The position numbers were made by a program, and so were the translations under genes. Shown here piece by piece: positions 7,894 to 15,416 of a stretch of 64,000 bases of DNA. The stretch comes from Thermoplasmata archaeon (GTDB lineage: Archaea > Thermoplasmatota > Thermoplasmata > Lutacidiplasmatales > UBA184). A model generated the notes under the pieces. The model was given only the letters and a program-made list of their open reading frames with translations. It was not told the origin of the DNA and did no database searches. How positions within the stretch are numbered: position 1 is the first letter of the stretch; each line of letters opens with the position of its first letter. Location of the stretch: contig DAHUZZ010000002.1 of the NCBI GenBank assembly GCA_027314915.1, forward strand, positions 1 through 64,000. Direction: 5' to 3'.

Positions 7894-9018
7894 ATGCCGG
7901 CGACCTGGCGCTGGCTCGACCTGGGCGCCGTCGACGGCGCCACGATGGTCAACCTGTTCGTGGCGCTCGCGGGTCCCGTGGGCGCCGGCCGGTCCCCGCC
8001 GACCGTGATCCTGCTCCATCCGCAGGCCCCCTTCGCGAACGTCGGGTTCCACCAGGAGGCCGAACGCGAGGTCGACGTGGAGCACTGCCGGGCGCAGGGG
8101 ATCCCCCTCGTCCGCCGCGTGGTGGGCGGTGGGGCGATCCTGGACGGACCGTGGGAGCAGGACTACATGGTCATCGTGCCCGCGGGCACCCCCGGGACCG
8201 AGGCGGGCATCGCGGCCTTCTACGAACGCTACCTCGAGCCCATCCGCGCGACGCTCGACCGCCTGGGGGTCCCGGCGGAGCGCTCCGGCGTGAACGATCT
8301 CGCCGTCCGCGGCCGGAAGGTCAGCGCCAACGGAGCGATGGCGCTCGAGGGCAGCTGGGTCCTCGTCGGCGACCTCCTCCTCGACCTCGACGTGCCGGCG
8401 ATGAGCCGGGTCCTGCGCGTCCCCGACGAGAAGTTCCGCGGGAAGCTCGCCCAGGGGATGGGCGAGTGGCTCACCTCGGTGCGCGCCGAGACGGGCCGGC
8501 TCCCCGGGCGCGAGGAGGTCGGCCACCTCCTGCGCGAGGAGTTCGCCCGACGGTTCGCGGTCGAGCTCGTCCCGGGGGTCCTCCTCCCCGAGGAGGGATC
8601 CCGGCTATCCGAGCTCGTGCGGACCCGCACGACGGACGACTGGACGTTCCAGAAGGACCGGGCCCACGGCGCCCTCGACCGCGCCCCGGCGGAGGGTCGC
8701 GCGGTGAAGATCTCGAACGAGGCGGTGATCGCGCGGATCGACCGGAAGGCCGGCAAGCTCCTGCGCGTCACGCTGCTGCACACCCACGACCGGGTCGTGG
8801 AGGTCCAGTTCTCCGGCGACTTCTTCACCCAGCCGTTCGACGGCCGGCTCGCCGAGCTCGAGGCGGCGCTCGTCGGCGTCCCGCTCCGGCCGGACGACCT
8901 GGCCGGGGCGGTGTCGGCATGGTTCGCGGGATCGAAGGTCCAGCTCATCGGGGCGGGCCCGGAGGACCTTGTCCGCTCCGTCCTCGACGCCGCCGCGCTG
9001 CCGCCCGCGTCGAGCTAG
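7894..9018 (+). CDS. Lipoate-protein ligase, probably loading LbpA (sLpl-type)
   Basis: A 374-residue protein of the LplA/BirA fold. The lipoate-binding signature RRVVGGGAILD (residues 74-84) corresponds to RRxSGGGAVYHD. The second catalytic element is GRKVSANGA, with the invariant lysine at K142. The C-terminal about 110 residues (KISNEAVIARIDRKAGKLL and onward) resemble the LplA accessory domain needed for lipoate activation, so catalytic and accessory domains are fused. The position directly after lbpA suggests it attaches lipoate, or octanoate, to LbpA. It ends the plus-strand operon and converges on the minus-strand cluster. No lipoyl synthase gene is seen, so lipoate must be made or obtained from elsewhere. 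Confidence 0.9.
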   Translation: MPATWRWLDLGAVDGATMVNLFVALAGPVGAGRSPPTVILLHPQAPFANVGFHQEAEREVDVEHCRAQGIPLVRRVVGGGAILDGPWEQDYMVIVPAGTPGTEAGIAAFYERYLEPIRATLDRLGVPAERSGVNDLAVRGRKVSANGAMALEGSWVLVGDLLLDLDVPAMSRVLRVPDEKFRGKLAQGMGEWLTSVRAETGRLPGREEVGHLLREEFARRFAVELVPGVLLPEEGSRLSELVRTRTTDDWTFQKDRAHGALDRAPAEGRAVKISNEAVIARIDRKAGKLLRVTLLHTHDRVVEVQFSGDFFTQPFDGRLAELEAALVGVPLRPDDLAGAVSAWFAGSKVQLIGAGPEDLVRSVLDAAALPPASS

Positions 9019-9090
9019 GGACCGGGTCGCGTGCCCGCGGGGCGGCGGTCGAGCCACGGATCCCGCCCTCCCGCGGGGGCACCGACCGCC

Positions 9091-9501
9091 CTACGCGATC
9101 ACGTGCCCGGACGCATCCACCGTGAGCCGCCCCCAGGAGGAGTCGGGGAGGACCCGGTGGTTCGTCCACGGGTCCCGGACGACCGCGCATCGTCCGAGGG
9201 GGGTATCGAAGGGTCCCGAGGCGAGGGTGCCCCCGGCGGACTCGACCACTCGGCACGCTCCGTCCCCCGACCTCACCTTGAGATCCCGCTCCAGAGCCCC
9301 CGGACCTTCGACGAGCACGAGCTCCGTGTCCGAGTCCGCCCTCTTGGGACCGGCCGATCCCCCCTCCCGGACCCACGCGCTCGGACGCCCAAGACGCGCG
9401 GGGTAGAACTCCCTCGCTTCCCTCAGGTTCGGCACCGGCGACGGCCCCCCTCCGGCGCGGGCGGGCGGACACCGGGAGACCCGCGCCCGCGCGCCCGCCA
9501 C
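9091..9501 (-). CDS. VOC (glyoxalase/bleomycin-resistance-like) family protein
   Basis: A 136-residue protein with the typical betaalphabetabetabeta half: VPNLREAREFYPARLGRPSAW near the start, DTELVLVEG in the middle, then a second half with ESAGGTLASGPFDTPLGRCA followed by VVRDPWTNHRVL. The phrase RDPWxN is common in VOC proteins. VOC folds serve as metal-dependent lyases, isomerases or binding proteins; the substrate is not predictable. The GTG start is only 3 nt after the stop of the second lipoate ligase, so it is the last gene of that operon. Its N-terminal strand is atypical (Arg- and Pro-rich), so the true start may be internal. Confidence 0.7.
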   Translation of the reverse strand: MAGARARVSRCPPARAGGGPSPVPNLREAREFYPARLGRPSAWVREGGSAGPKRADSDTELVLVEGPGALERDLKVRSGDGACRVVESAGGTLASGPFDTPLGRCAVVRDPWTNHRVLPDSSWGRLTVDASGHVIA

Positions 9502-9504
9502 GGA

Positions 9505-10548
9505 CTACTCGAAGGCTGGGAGGCGGGCCGTCGCTGCCCGGAGCTCCTCCCACTCCGCCCGACCCGGTTCCACGAGCAGGAGCGCCCCCGGGTCGCCCTC
9601 GGGCCATCGGAACGCCTCCTGGATCCGGTTCCCCTCCACGACGGCCGCCCACCGGCCACCGTCCGATCCGCCGTCGACGATCCAGAGCCCGTGCGGGCCG
9701 GCGACCCGGACCCGTCGGACGGAGGGGCCCGGGGGCTTCGGCAGCGGAGGAAGCTCCCTCCACTCGGGGGTCTCGATGCGAGGGGCAACCTCGTCGCGGA
9801 AGCGGGCCTCCTCGGCTTCGGTCGTCTCGCCCGGAAGGGCGCGGAAGAGGCCCGCCCGCTCGAAGCCCTCGACGAGCGCGGGGGCGATGTGCTCCGGGGC
9901 GGGGCACCCTCCGGTCTCCTCCTCCCACGAGGTGATCCAGCGCCCCATCTCCCGGAGGAGCAGGGGTCGGAGCGCCGGGTCCGGCAGCCGGAGGAGGTCC
10001 GCCATCGTCTCCCGGTCGGCGCGGAGGAGCCACCCGCCGACGATCAGGTGGGCCCCCTCCCAGTCCCCGCCGGCGTTCCCGGAGAACTTGCGGTCCCCGA
10101 CGACCAGGTCGCACGGGGGCCGCACCGAGGCCTCGAGGCCGAGCTGGCGCGCCGCCCGGGCCACCGCCCCGAGGACCCGGGCGAGGTCCGCGGCCCCGCC
10201 GGCGGCGGTCGCTTCGTCCCGGTAGACGAGCTGGTAGAAGATCTGGTCCGGGTCGAGGTACGTCGTGCCGCCGCCCTCCACCCGCCGGAGGACCGGCAGG
10301 GGCCGTCGGGCGAGGAACCCCGGCTCGAGCTCCTCGGCATAGGACTGGTGGTACCCGAGCGAGATGTACGGTGCGGAGGGCCGCGCGAGCAGGAGCGTGT
10401 TCGGGACCGACCCGTCGGCGACCGACGGGGCGACCGCCTCCGCGAACGACTGGGCCCGCTCGGGCGGGCACCTTCCGAGGTCGAGGAGCCTCCAGGTCGG
10501 GAGGGCTCCGCCGCGGTCCGGCGGGGCCCCGGGGGGCACCGGGCTCAC
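9505..10548 (-). CDS. Second lipoate-protein ligase-like protein
   Basis: A 347-residue LplA-fold protein, clearly diverged from the ligase at 7894-9018. It keeps the lipoate loop RRVEGGGTTYLD (residues 88-99) and the catalytic-lysine element GDRKFSGNAGGD (K154). The segment RPSAPYISLGYHQ and the C-terminal extension (RRVRVAGPHGLWIVDGG and onward) suggest the same catalytic-plus-accessory layout. The GTG start overlaps the TGA of the second LbpA-like gene (GTGA), so the pair is translationally coupled. The likely role is modification of that LbpA-like protein, giving two carrier/ligase pairs at one sulfur locus. The long in-frame extension upstream lies within other genes and is not used. Confidence 0.88.
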   Translation of the reverse strand: MSPVPPGAPPDRGGALPTWRLLDLGRCPPERAQSFAEAVAPSVADGSVPNTLLLARPSAPYISLGYHQSYAEELEPGFLARRPLPVLRRVEGGGTTYLDPDQIFYQLVYRDEATAAGGAADLARVLGAVARAARQLGLEASVRPPCDLVVGDRKFSGNAGGDWEGAHLIVGGWLLRADRETMADLLRLPDPALRPLLLREMGRWITSWEEETGGCPAPEHIAPALVEGFERAGLFRALPGETTEAEEARFRDEVAPRIETPEWRELPPLPKPPGPSVRRVRVAGPHGLWIVDGGSDGGRWAAVVEGNRIQEAFRWPEGDPGALLLVEPGRAEWEELRAATARLPAFE

Positions 10549-10934
10549 GGGACGGCCGCGGGGCGCGGAGGCGCGTTCCCCCGGCCGGGCCCCGCCGGGT
10601 CCTCCGGCCGCATCCGGAAGAGCCAGCCCTCGCCCAGGGGGTCGTCGTGGATCGGTCTCGGGTCCCCCCGCAACGGCTCGTTCGTCGCGACGACGGTGCC
10701 CGGCGCCGGCAGGGGGAGGTGGCCGACCCACTTGCCGGATTCGATCGAGAACGCCGGTTCCCCGGCGGCGTACCGGTGGCCGACGGTCGGGGGACCGTAG
10801 AACGCGACCGGTCCGATCCGGCCCCGGGCCTCCCGCGTGAGCCCGACCGTGAACGACCCGTCCGGCTCCTCCCGCATCCACAGGTCCGGCCCGGCCGGGC
10901 AGGCCGGTCCGGTGGCGACCGGCCCCGGGTCCAT
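10545..10934 (-). CDS. Second LbpA/GcvH-like lipoyl carrier protein
   Basis: A 129-residue GcvH-like protein. After an unusual N-terminus the family start DLWMREEPDGSFTVGLT is recognisable. The lipoyl-lysine context is SIESGKWVGH with K68, followed by PLPAPGTVVATN. The C-terminal element DDPLGEGWLFRM matches LbpA/GcvH. Identity with LbpA at 7001-7450 is limited outside the lysine loop, so this is an old paralogue rather than a recent duplicate. It is coupled to its own ligase downstream and follows a DUF1641 and an SQR-like gene. It may carry intermediates of a second sulfur reaction, for instance linked to SQR, or replace LbpA under some conditions; both are inference. Confidence 0.88.
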   Translation of the reverse strand: MDPGPVATGPACPAGPDLWMREEPDGSFTVGLTREARGRIGPVAFYGPPTVGHRYAAGEPAFSIESGKWVGHLPLPAPGTVVATNEPLRGDPRPIHDDPLGEGWLFRMRPEDPAGPGRGNAPPRPAAVP

Positions 10935-10940
10935 CGGCGG

Positions 10941-11633
10941 CTAGCGGGGGGGCGGAGCGGCCGAGGTGCTCCGTCCGAGCTGCTTCATCAGGACGAGCAT
11001 CACCTTGAGCCCCCGCTGGGTCTCGGGGTCCCGGAGCGCGTGGCCGAGCGCGAAGATGCCCGAGACGTCCGGGACCTGGGCGATGGCCTTCTCCCGGGCC
11101 GCCGGGTCGGCCAGCAGCGCGGACGTGTCCGACAGCATGGCGAGCGTGGGGCCGGCCTTGACCGCGGCCCGGACGAGCGGTTCGATCTCCTCCTTCGGCG
11201 GCAGCGACTCGGCGAAGTGGACCCAGCCGATGGCGCTCGCCCCGGCGTGGGCGATCATGCCGTCGGTCGTCGCCTGGGCCACGCCGACCAGCCCCTCGGC
11301 GAGGGTGACGAGCGTCTCCAGCGCACCCGTCTCCTTCCACTCGGCGAGCCGGTCGAGGAGGTAGAGGACCGCGTCCCGGCGCCGCTCGTCCTGGGCGACC
11401 CAGTCGAGGAGCGAGAGGGCGCCGATGAGCGTCGTGCCGGCCGAGCCGAGCATCCGGTCCGTCACCGCGTCGGCCACCCCGACCGCCCCCTCGGCGAGCG
11501 AGAAGAGGCGGTCGAGGGTCCCGTCGGCCTGCCAGCGGGCGAGCCGTTCGTCGAGGAGCCGCCGCGCCTCGGCCGGGTCCGGAGCCGAGGTCGCCGGGGG
11601 AGCGGTGGGCGGGGGAACTACGGGGGTGGCCAT
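10941..11633 (-). CDS. DUF1641 protein, partner of the SQR-like flavoprotein
   Basis: A 230-residue protein, mainly helical and Ala/Leu-rich, with the DUF1641 pattern: repeated LVTLAEGLVGVAQATTDGM-type helices and a final block ending in GLKVMLVLMKQLGR. DUF1641 genes are regularly found next to SQR-like FAD oxidoreductases and formate-dehydrogenase-type genes; their function is unknown, and a small accessory or membrane-associated role is often proposed. Here it follows the SQR-like gene after 15 nt. Two internal copies of the AEGxVGVAxAxTDxM motif (near residues 47-60 and 110-123) suggest an internal repeat. The N-terminal 20 residues are Pro/Ala-rich and probably disordered. Confidence 0.85.
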   Translation of the reverse strand: MATPVVPPPTAPPATSAPDPAEARRLLDERLARWQADGTLDRLFSLAEGAVGVADAVTDRMLGSAGTTLIGALSLLDWVAQDERRRDAVLYLLDRLAEWKETGALETLVTLAEGLVGVAQATTDGMIAHAGASAIGWVHFAESLPPKEEIEPLVRAAVKAGPTLAMLSDTSALLADPAAREKAIAQVPDVSGIFALGHALRDPETQRGLKVMLVLMKQLGRSTSAAPPPR

Positions 11634-11648
11634 GCGCGTCTCCCCCCC

Positions 11649-12797
11649 TCAGAACAGCGCCCGCGCCGTGAGGTCCCAGTACGTCCGGTTGTAGATCGTC
11701 TTGTTCCAGTAGTGGGCGAAGGAGGGGGTGGGCGGGTGCGGGGGGTGCAGGTAGTCGAACTTGATGTACGTCGCCTGCGAGAGCCCCGTCATGATCCAGC
11801 AGTAGACCCGGCCCTCGTACCGCGCCGTCGGCGTCTCGCCCCGCACCATCGACGCGACGTTCTGGGTGACGACCTCGGCCTCGTAGTCGGCGGTCGACCC
11901 GGCCTTCGAGATGGGGATGTTGGTCGCATCACCGAGGACGAAGATGTTCTCCTTCCCCTCGGCCTTCAGGCTGTACCGGTCCGTCGGGATCCAGTTCCCC
12001 TTGTCACCGAGTCCCGACGCGCCCACGAAGTCGGCGCCGCGGTGGGCGGGGATCGCGATCAGGAGGTCGTAGGGCAGGGTGTCCCCCTCGACGGCCTTGA
12101 TCGTCTTCGCGGCGGGGTCGATCTTGTCGACGTTGAACGGGACATGGATGCTGATGCCGCGCTCGCCCATGAGGCGTGTCATCGGCTGGGCGACCGTGTC
12201 GATCCCGAAGACCTTCGGGATCGGGTAGGTGTAGTGGATCTCGCACTTGTCGCGGATCCCCCGCCCGCGCAGGAAGTCGTCCAGCATGAACGTCACTTCC
12301 AGCGGGGCGACCGGGCACTTGTAGGGCATCCCGGCGACCGACACCACGATCCGGCCGCCGGTGAAGCCGTGCAGCGCGGCGCGCAGCTTCTTCGCGTTGC
12401 CGAGATCGTAGAAGCTGTGGGCGCCCTCGGCGAAGCCCGGCGTCAGCTCGGGGTGGAGGACGGAGCCGCTCGAGAGGACGAGGAGGTCGTAGCCGAGCTC
12501 CTTGCCGCCCTTGAGCAGGAGCTTGTTCGCGGCCGCATCGACCTTCTCGACTTCCGCCCGGACGAGCTGCACCGAGCGGTGCAGGAGCTGGCTCTCGTCG
12601 CGCTGCGTCTCCTCCGGTCGCATCTTCTCGAAGACGACCATGAGGTAGCCCGGCTGGTAGGCGTGGACCCCCTCCCGGTCGACCAGCTGGATCGAGACCT
12701 GCCCGCTCGCCACCTCCGCGTCGAGCGCCCGGCGAATCCGGTTCGCCACCGTCGTTCCGCCGATGCCGCCTCCGACCACCACGACCCGTTTCGCCAC
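11649..12797 (-). CDS. sqr: Sulfide:quinone oxidoreductase-like FAD protein
   Basis: A 382-residue two-dinucleotide-binding-domain flavoprotein. The FAD loop is VVVVGGGIGGTT (residues 5-16), and the second FAD contact is NIFVLGDATNIPISKAG (284-300). Cysteines C161 (YKCPVAP), C185 and C333 are present; C161 sits at the position of the conserved SQR active-site Cys, and C333 is a possible partner. The C-terminal part contains aromatic residues suited to membrane association (FAHYWNKTIYNRTYWD). SQRs oxidise sulfide to protein-bound polysulfide and reduce quinone. The adjacent TusA and DsrE genes are logical sulfur acceptors. The SQR type is not assigned; related FCSD-like proteins are an alternative. 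Confidence 0.85.
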   Translation of the reverse strand: MAKRVVVVGGGIGGTTVANRIRRALDAEVASGQVSIQLVDREGVHAYQPGYLMVVFEKMRPEETQRDESQLLHRSVQLVRAEVEKVDAAANKLLLKGGKELGYDLLVLSSGSVLHPELTPGFAEGAHSFYDLGNAKKLRAALHGFTGGRIVVSVAGMPYKCPVAPLEVTFMLDDFLRGRGIRDKCEIHYTYPIPKVFGIDTVAQPMTRLMGERGISIHVPFNVDKIDPAAKTIKAVEGDTLPYDLLIAIPAHRGADFVGASGLGDKGNWIPTDRYSLKAEGKENIFVLGDATNIPISKAGSTADYEAEVVTQNVASMVRGETPTARYEGRVYCWIMTGLSQATYIKFDYLHPPHPPTPSFAHYWNKTIYNRTYWDLTARALF

Positions 12798-12813
12798 GTT
12801 CTTTCCTCCTGTG

Positions 12814-13092
12814 TTACTCGTGCGTCTTCTGGACCACGTACCGGTCGAACCCCGAGTCCGATCGGAACTCGACCAACCGATGCCCCGCCTTCTCGAGCCA
12901 CATCGGCACGTCCTTCCGGGAACCCTCGTCGCTCGAGAGCAGCTCGAACTCCGTCCCCACCGGCTCCTCCCGGATGACGCGTACGAGCTCCATGAGGGGA
13001 CCGGGACACCAGCTGCCCCGCGCGTCGACGATGAGCCGCGAGGCCGCCGGAGGGTTCGTCGCCGTGCCCGGGGGCGGGTCGGCGCCGCTCAT
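12814..13092 (-). CDS. tusA: TusA-family sulfur carrier protein (first copy)
   Basis: A 92-residue protein containing the TusA core DARGSWCPGPLMELVRVI, with the sulfur-carrying Cys at C29 in the CPGP motif. The second half (GTEFELLSSDEGSRKDVPMWLEKAGHRLV) fits the betaalpha pattern of TusA. TusA proteins carry persulfide between sulfurtransferases and, in sulfur oxidisers, hand it to DsrE-type proteins and sHdr. The ATG at 13092 overlaps the TGA of the preceding dsrE-like gene (ATGA) and is preferred over an in-frame extension lying inside that gene. The SQR-like gene follows after 16 nt. Confidence 0.88.
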   Translation of the reverse strand: MSGADPPPGTATNPPAASRLIVDARGSWCPGPLMELVRVIREEPVGTEFELLSSDEGSRKDVPMWLEKAGHRLVEFRSDSGFDRYVVQKTHE

Positions 13093-13526
13093 ATGAAGTA
13101 GGTCACGTTCGCCGACCTCGTCCGGTCCACGAACGTCGCCACCCCCGTCACCCCGTCCACGATCGGCTCGAGGTCGCCCGGCGCGAGCCCGAGGACGTCC
13201 ATCGACTGCGAGCACGCGTAGATGTGGAGCTCGCCGATGGACTTGGCCATCTGGAGGATCGCCCTCCAGGAGGGCGCCTTCTTCGCGCGGAGGGCCGCTT
13301 CGAGGCGGCTCCCCTCCTCGCCGTGCCCGGGGCTCACCACGGCCGGCTCCGATCCGGAGCTCTTCCGGAACGCGAGCAGCCCCCAGTAGCTCGCGAAGAC
13401 GTCGACGCGCATCCCCATCGCCACCGCCCCGCTCACGAGGGTGGCGAACGGGAGCAGCTTGTCGGCCGAGTTCTCGGTGAGGACGACGGCCATCTGCTCC
13501 GCGGGGGAGGCCCCGACATCCCCCAC
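13089..13526 (-). CDS. DsrE-family protein (DsrE2-like)
   Basis: A 145-residue soluble DsrE-fold protein. The N-terminal strand MAVVLTENSADKLLPFATLVSGAVAMGM is followed by FASYWGLLAF, and the predicted persulfide Cys is C105 in HIYACSQSMDVLGL. That Cys-x-x-S/T-M-D-x-x-G context is shared with the next gene upstream and with DsrE2-type proteins of sulfur oxidisers. DsrE2 often has membrane helices; none is obvious here. It probably exchanges sulfane sulfur with the TusA encoded immediately downstream, with which it overlaps by 4 nt. The two neighbouring DsrE2-like genes are diverged paralogues and may form a hetero-oligomer. Confidence 0.85.
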   Translation of the reverse strand: MGDVGASPAEQMAVVLTENSADKLLPFATLVSGAVAMGMRVDVFASYWGLLAFRKSSGSEPAVVSPGHGEEGSRLEAALRAKKAPSWRAILQMAKSIGELHIYACSQSMDVLGLAPGDLEPIVDGVTGVATFVDRTRSANVTYFI

Positions 13527-13563
13527 GGAGACACCTTCCCCCGGGACAACCGACCCTGCCCCG

Positions 13564-14022
13564 TCAGATGAACAGGGTGAGGGCGTCCGGCCGGGACGCG
13601 AGTTCGAGGTAGGTGCTCGCCCCGATGATGTCGTCGACCTCGTTGACGAGGCTCGTCTTCGTCAGCCCGAACATGTCCATGGTGGGCGAGCAGGCGTGGA
13701 TGTGGACCCCGGCCTGCTTCGCCTGCTGCATGAACTGCTCGACCGTCGGGAACTTCGAGGTGATCGCCTTCCGGATCTCCGGCGGGAAGACCTCCATCGA
13801 CTTCTCCCGTCCCTGGGGGGTCAGCAGCTGCATCCCCCAGAACGTGAAGTACATGTGGGCGTCCATCCCGAGCGCACGCGCGGTGGTCGCCAGGATCAGG
13901 GAGGGGTAGGCCATGTCTGCCCCGCCCTTCGAGACGACCAGGATCAGGGACTTCTTGCCCTCCTGCTTCGCGTGTTCGATCGTCGACGTCGCCTTGGTGT
14001 CGGGAGCTGCTCCTGCTGTCAT
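13564..14022 (-). CDS. DsrE-family protein (DsrE2-like, second paralogue)
   Basis: A 152-residue DsrE-fold protein with strand KSLILVVSKGGADMAYPSLI, the segment AHMYFTFWGMQLL, and candidate persulfide Cys C111 in HIHACSPTMDMFGL. It is clearly related to the product of 13089-13526, with the same FxxYWG/FTFWG and CxxxMD features. It shows no membrane segment. In sulfur oxidisers rhd-tusA-dsrE2 clusters deliver sulfur to the sHdr or rDsr systems; here a tusA gene lies on each side of the dsrE2 pair. The start is an ATG 25 nt after the upstream tusA stop. Confidence 0.87.
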   Translation of the reverse strand: MTAGAAPDTKATSTIEHAKQEGKKSLILVVSKGGADMAYPSLILATTARALGMDAHMYFTFWGMQLLTPQGREKSMEVFPPEIRKAITSKFPTVEQFMQQAKQAGVHIHACSPTMDMFGLTKTSLVNEVDDIIGASTYLELASRPDALTLFI

Positions 14023-14047
14023 GGACCGTTAGGTTCGTCCCCTGCGC

Positions 14048-14290
14048 TCACTTGTGCTCGAGGACGAATCGGTAGGTCCCCGCGTCCTCGGAGTTCTCCC
14101 GGAGGGGGTGCCCCGTACGCTTGGAGAAGGCCACGAAGTCCGAGGGGGCGGCCGGGTCGTCGGCGAGCACCTCGAGCAGCTCGCCCGACTTCAAGGTCTC
14201 GAGCATCGAGCTGGCCTTGAGGATCGGCATGGGACAGAACAGGCCCCGGGCGTCGAGATGGGCGGAGGAGTTCGATGGAGACACTGACAC
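14048..14290 (-). CDS. tusA: TusA-family sulfur carrier protein (second copy)
   Basis: An 80-residue protein with the TusA core HLDARGLFCPMPILKASSM, sulfur-carrying Cys C19 in CPMP, and the usual betaalphabetaalphabeta length. The GTG at 14290 is chosen because a TATA-like CTCAAAATAC lies about 27 nt upstream on this strand, implying a leaderless mRNA; a second GTG at 14284 is also possible. A longer in-frame TTG start at 14341 would run through the GGACAAT operator-like element and is rejected. This is the first gene of the minus-strand run tusA-dsrE2-dsrE2-tusA-sqr-DUF1641-lbpA2-lpl2. Confidence 0.88.
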   Translation of the reverse strand: MSVSPSNSSAHLDARGLFCPMPILKASSMLETLKSGELLEVLADDPAAPSDFVAFSKRTGHPLRENSEDAGTYRFVLEHK

Positions 14291-14330
14291 ACCGTAGCGC
14301 GGGGAAGCGCCGGGGCGTATTTTGAGTTTA

Positions 14331-14342
14331 CGATTGTCCAAC
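14331..14342. promoter_or_regulatory. GGACAAT operator-like element before the tusA-dsrE2 operon
   Basis: On the minus strand this reads GTTGGACAATCG, matching the left half and centre of the inverted repeats before shdrC1 and aprB. The right half (GTAAAC) is degenerate. It lies just upstream of the TATA-like CTCAAAATAC of the second tusA gene, so the position suits a regulator overlapping the promoter. Support comes from recurrence at four sulfur-region or nearby promoters. Confidence 0.5.
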
Positions 14343-14347
14343 GAGGA

Positions 14348-14728
14348 TCATGGGCCCGCGTTCGCGTCGCCGGCCGCCCGGACCACGAAGTCCCGCCGCT
14401 CGACGACGGCGGCCTTCGGGACGGTGAGCGTGTTCCGGTAGGCCGGGAAGAGGTCCGGCCCGTACCGCCCGGCGAGCGGGGCGTTCTCGTCGGAGAAGGC
14501 GATCTCCCCGATCGCCAGGAACTCCTCGTCCTCGCGCAACAGCACGCCGGCCGCATGGAAGACCGGCCCGGGGAGCCGCTCGGGACGTTCGGGGAACATC
14601 AGCGGGTTCGGGTCACGGTAGCGCAGGTAGACGACCCGGAGCTCCCGGGGGGCCGCCCCGGGGCCCGCCGGAGCGCCCTGCATCGGGAGGGGAACGAACG
14701 GGGGTGGGGGCCCGGATTCCTCGGTCAT
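14348..14728 (-). CDS. Unknown protein at the end of the Mrp-DsrEFH-like operon
   Basis: A 126-residue protein I do not recognise. It has a Pro-rich start, then a folded part beginning RELRVVYLRYRDPNPLMFP and continuing through FLAIGEIAFSDENAPLAGRYGPDLFPAYRN. It has no Cys, membrane segment or signal peptide. Its ATG overlaps the stop of the DsrH-like gene (ATGA), so it is translated in step with the sulfur carriers. It ends 57 nt before the start of the next operon's tusA gene. A sulfur-related accessory role is suggested only by position. Confidence 0.7.
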   Translation of the reverse strand: MTEESGPPPPFVPLPMQGAPAGPGAAPRELRVVYLRYRDPNPLMFPERPERLPGPVFHAAGVLLREDEEFLAIGEIAFSDENAPLAGRYGPDLFPAYRNTLTVPKAAVVERRDFVVRAAGDANAGP

Positions 14729-15015
14729 GACATCGAGACCACGCGCTCGGCGGCCATGATCTCCACCATGAGCTCCTCGGGGGTGAGCACTCGGACCGCG
14801 TCGTCCGGGGGGACCGCAAGGCCCCGGCCGGCCGCGTCCTCGGCGAGCACCCACCGGGGACCCCGGGGGGCCGTAGATCCGCCCGGCCGCTCCGCCTCGT
14901 AGCTCCCGCTGCCGAGATACACGCTCACGAGCTCGATGCCCTCGTCGGCGAGCCGGCGACCGAGCTGATCGAGGATCGGGATCTCTTCCGCCGGAGGAGC
15001 GTCCGTCCGGACCAC
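14725..15015 (-). CDS. Small DsrH/TusB-like protein
   Basis: A 96-residue protein from the GTG at 15015: strand VVRTDAP, helix ILDQLGRRLADEGIELVSVYLGSG, then a C-terminal DDAVRVLTPEELMVEIM. This is the size and layout of DsrH/TusB. It follows DsrE- and DsrF-like genes in the order seen in dsrEFH. It has no Cys, whereas DsrH usually carries one, so it would be an inactive or structural subunit. The first beta strand (RRWIVV) appears to begin before the GTG, and no ATG, GTG or TTG is available back to the upstream stop, so a CTG start near 15054 or a sequence error is possible. Confidence 0.6.
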   Translation of the reverse strand: MVRTDAPPAEEIPILDQLGRRLADEGIELVSVYLGSGSYEAERPGGSTAPRGPRWVLAEDAAGRGLAVPPDDAVRVLTPEELMVEIMAAERVVSMS

Positions 15016-15047
15016 GATCCACCGGCGCGGGAGGGCGGCGGCCGGGG

Positions 15048-15416
15048 TCAGAAGGGCACCACCCGCCCGGCCCGGTAGAGCCAGTCGGCCGACTCGGCAT
15101 CGTCCACGAAGCGGACGGGGAGCCCCTCGACCAGTCGCTCCGGGCCGAGCCCCCGACATTCGAGCGACGGTCGATGGACCAGCGCGGGCGCGTCGGGGGT
15201 CACGATCCCGGCGAGCGTCCGCCCGAGGGGAGGGGCGAGCCGGTAGGGTTCCTGGCCGCGCACGAGGGCCCGGACGCCCTCGGCCAGGAACAGGAGGCGT
15301 ACGGGACGGTCGAAGGCGGCGGCCATGGACGCCACGCGGACGGCCTCGGAGAGGTGCACCGTCGAGTGCGGCGGCCGCCGGATCCACAGGAGGAGGGACG
15401 GCGGGGGCTCGCTCAT
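15048..15416 (-). CDS. DsrF/TusC-like protein
   Basis: A 122-residue DsrE-superfamily protein. The segment HLSEAVRVASMAAAFDRPVR is followed by LLFLAEGVRALVRGQ, and a final ADWLYRAGRVVPF matches DsrF/TusC proteins (A-x-AFD-x-x-V-x-LLF-x-x-GV). The single well-placed Cys is C87. In Dsr-type oxidisers DsrE2F2H2 receives persulfide from TusA and passes it on. It overlaps the DsrE-like gene upstream by 4 nt and is followed closely by the DsrH-like gene, supporting a three-subunit carrier. The assignment rests on pattern and order, not on high similarity. Confidence 0.75.
   Translation of the reverse strand: MSEPPPSLLLWIRRPPHSTVHLSEAVRVASMAAAFDRPVRLLFLAEGVRALVRGQEPYRLAPPLGRTLAGIVTPDAPALVHRPSLECRGLGPERLVEGLPVRFVDDAESADWLYRAGRVVPF

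Noticed and set aside
9031-12977. Long plus-strand ORFs over the second LbpA/ligase/SQR region
   Set aside because: Shadows of well-supported minus-strand genes; no domains.
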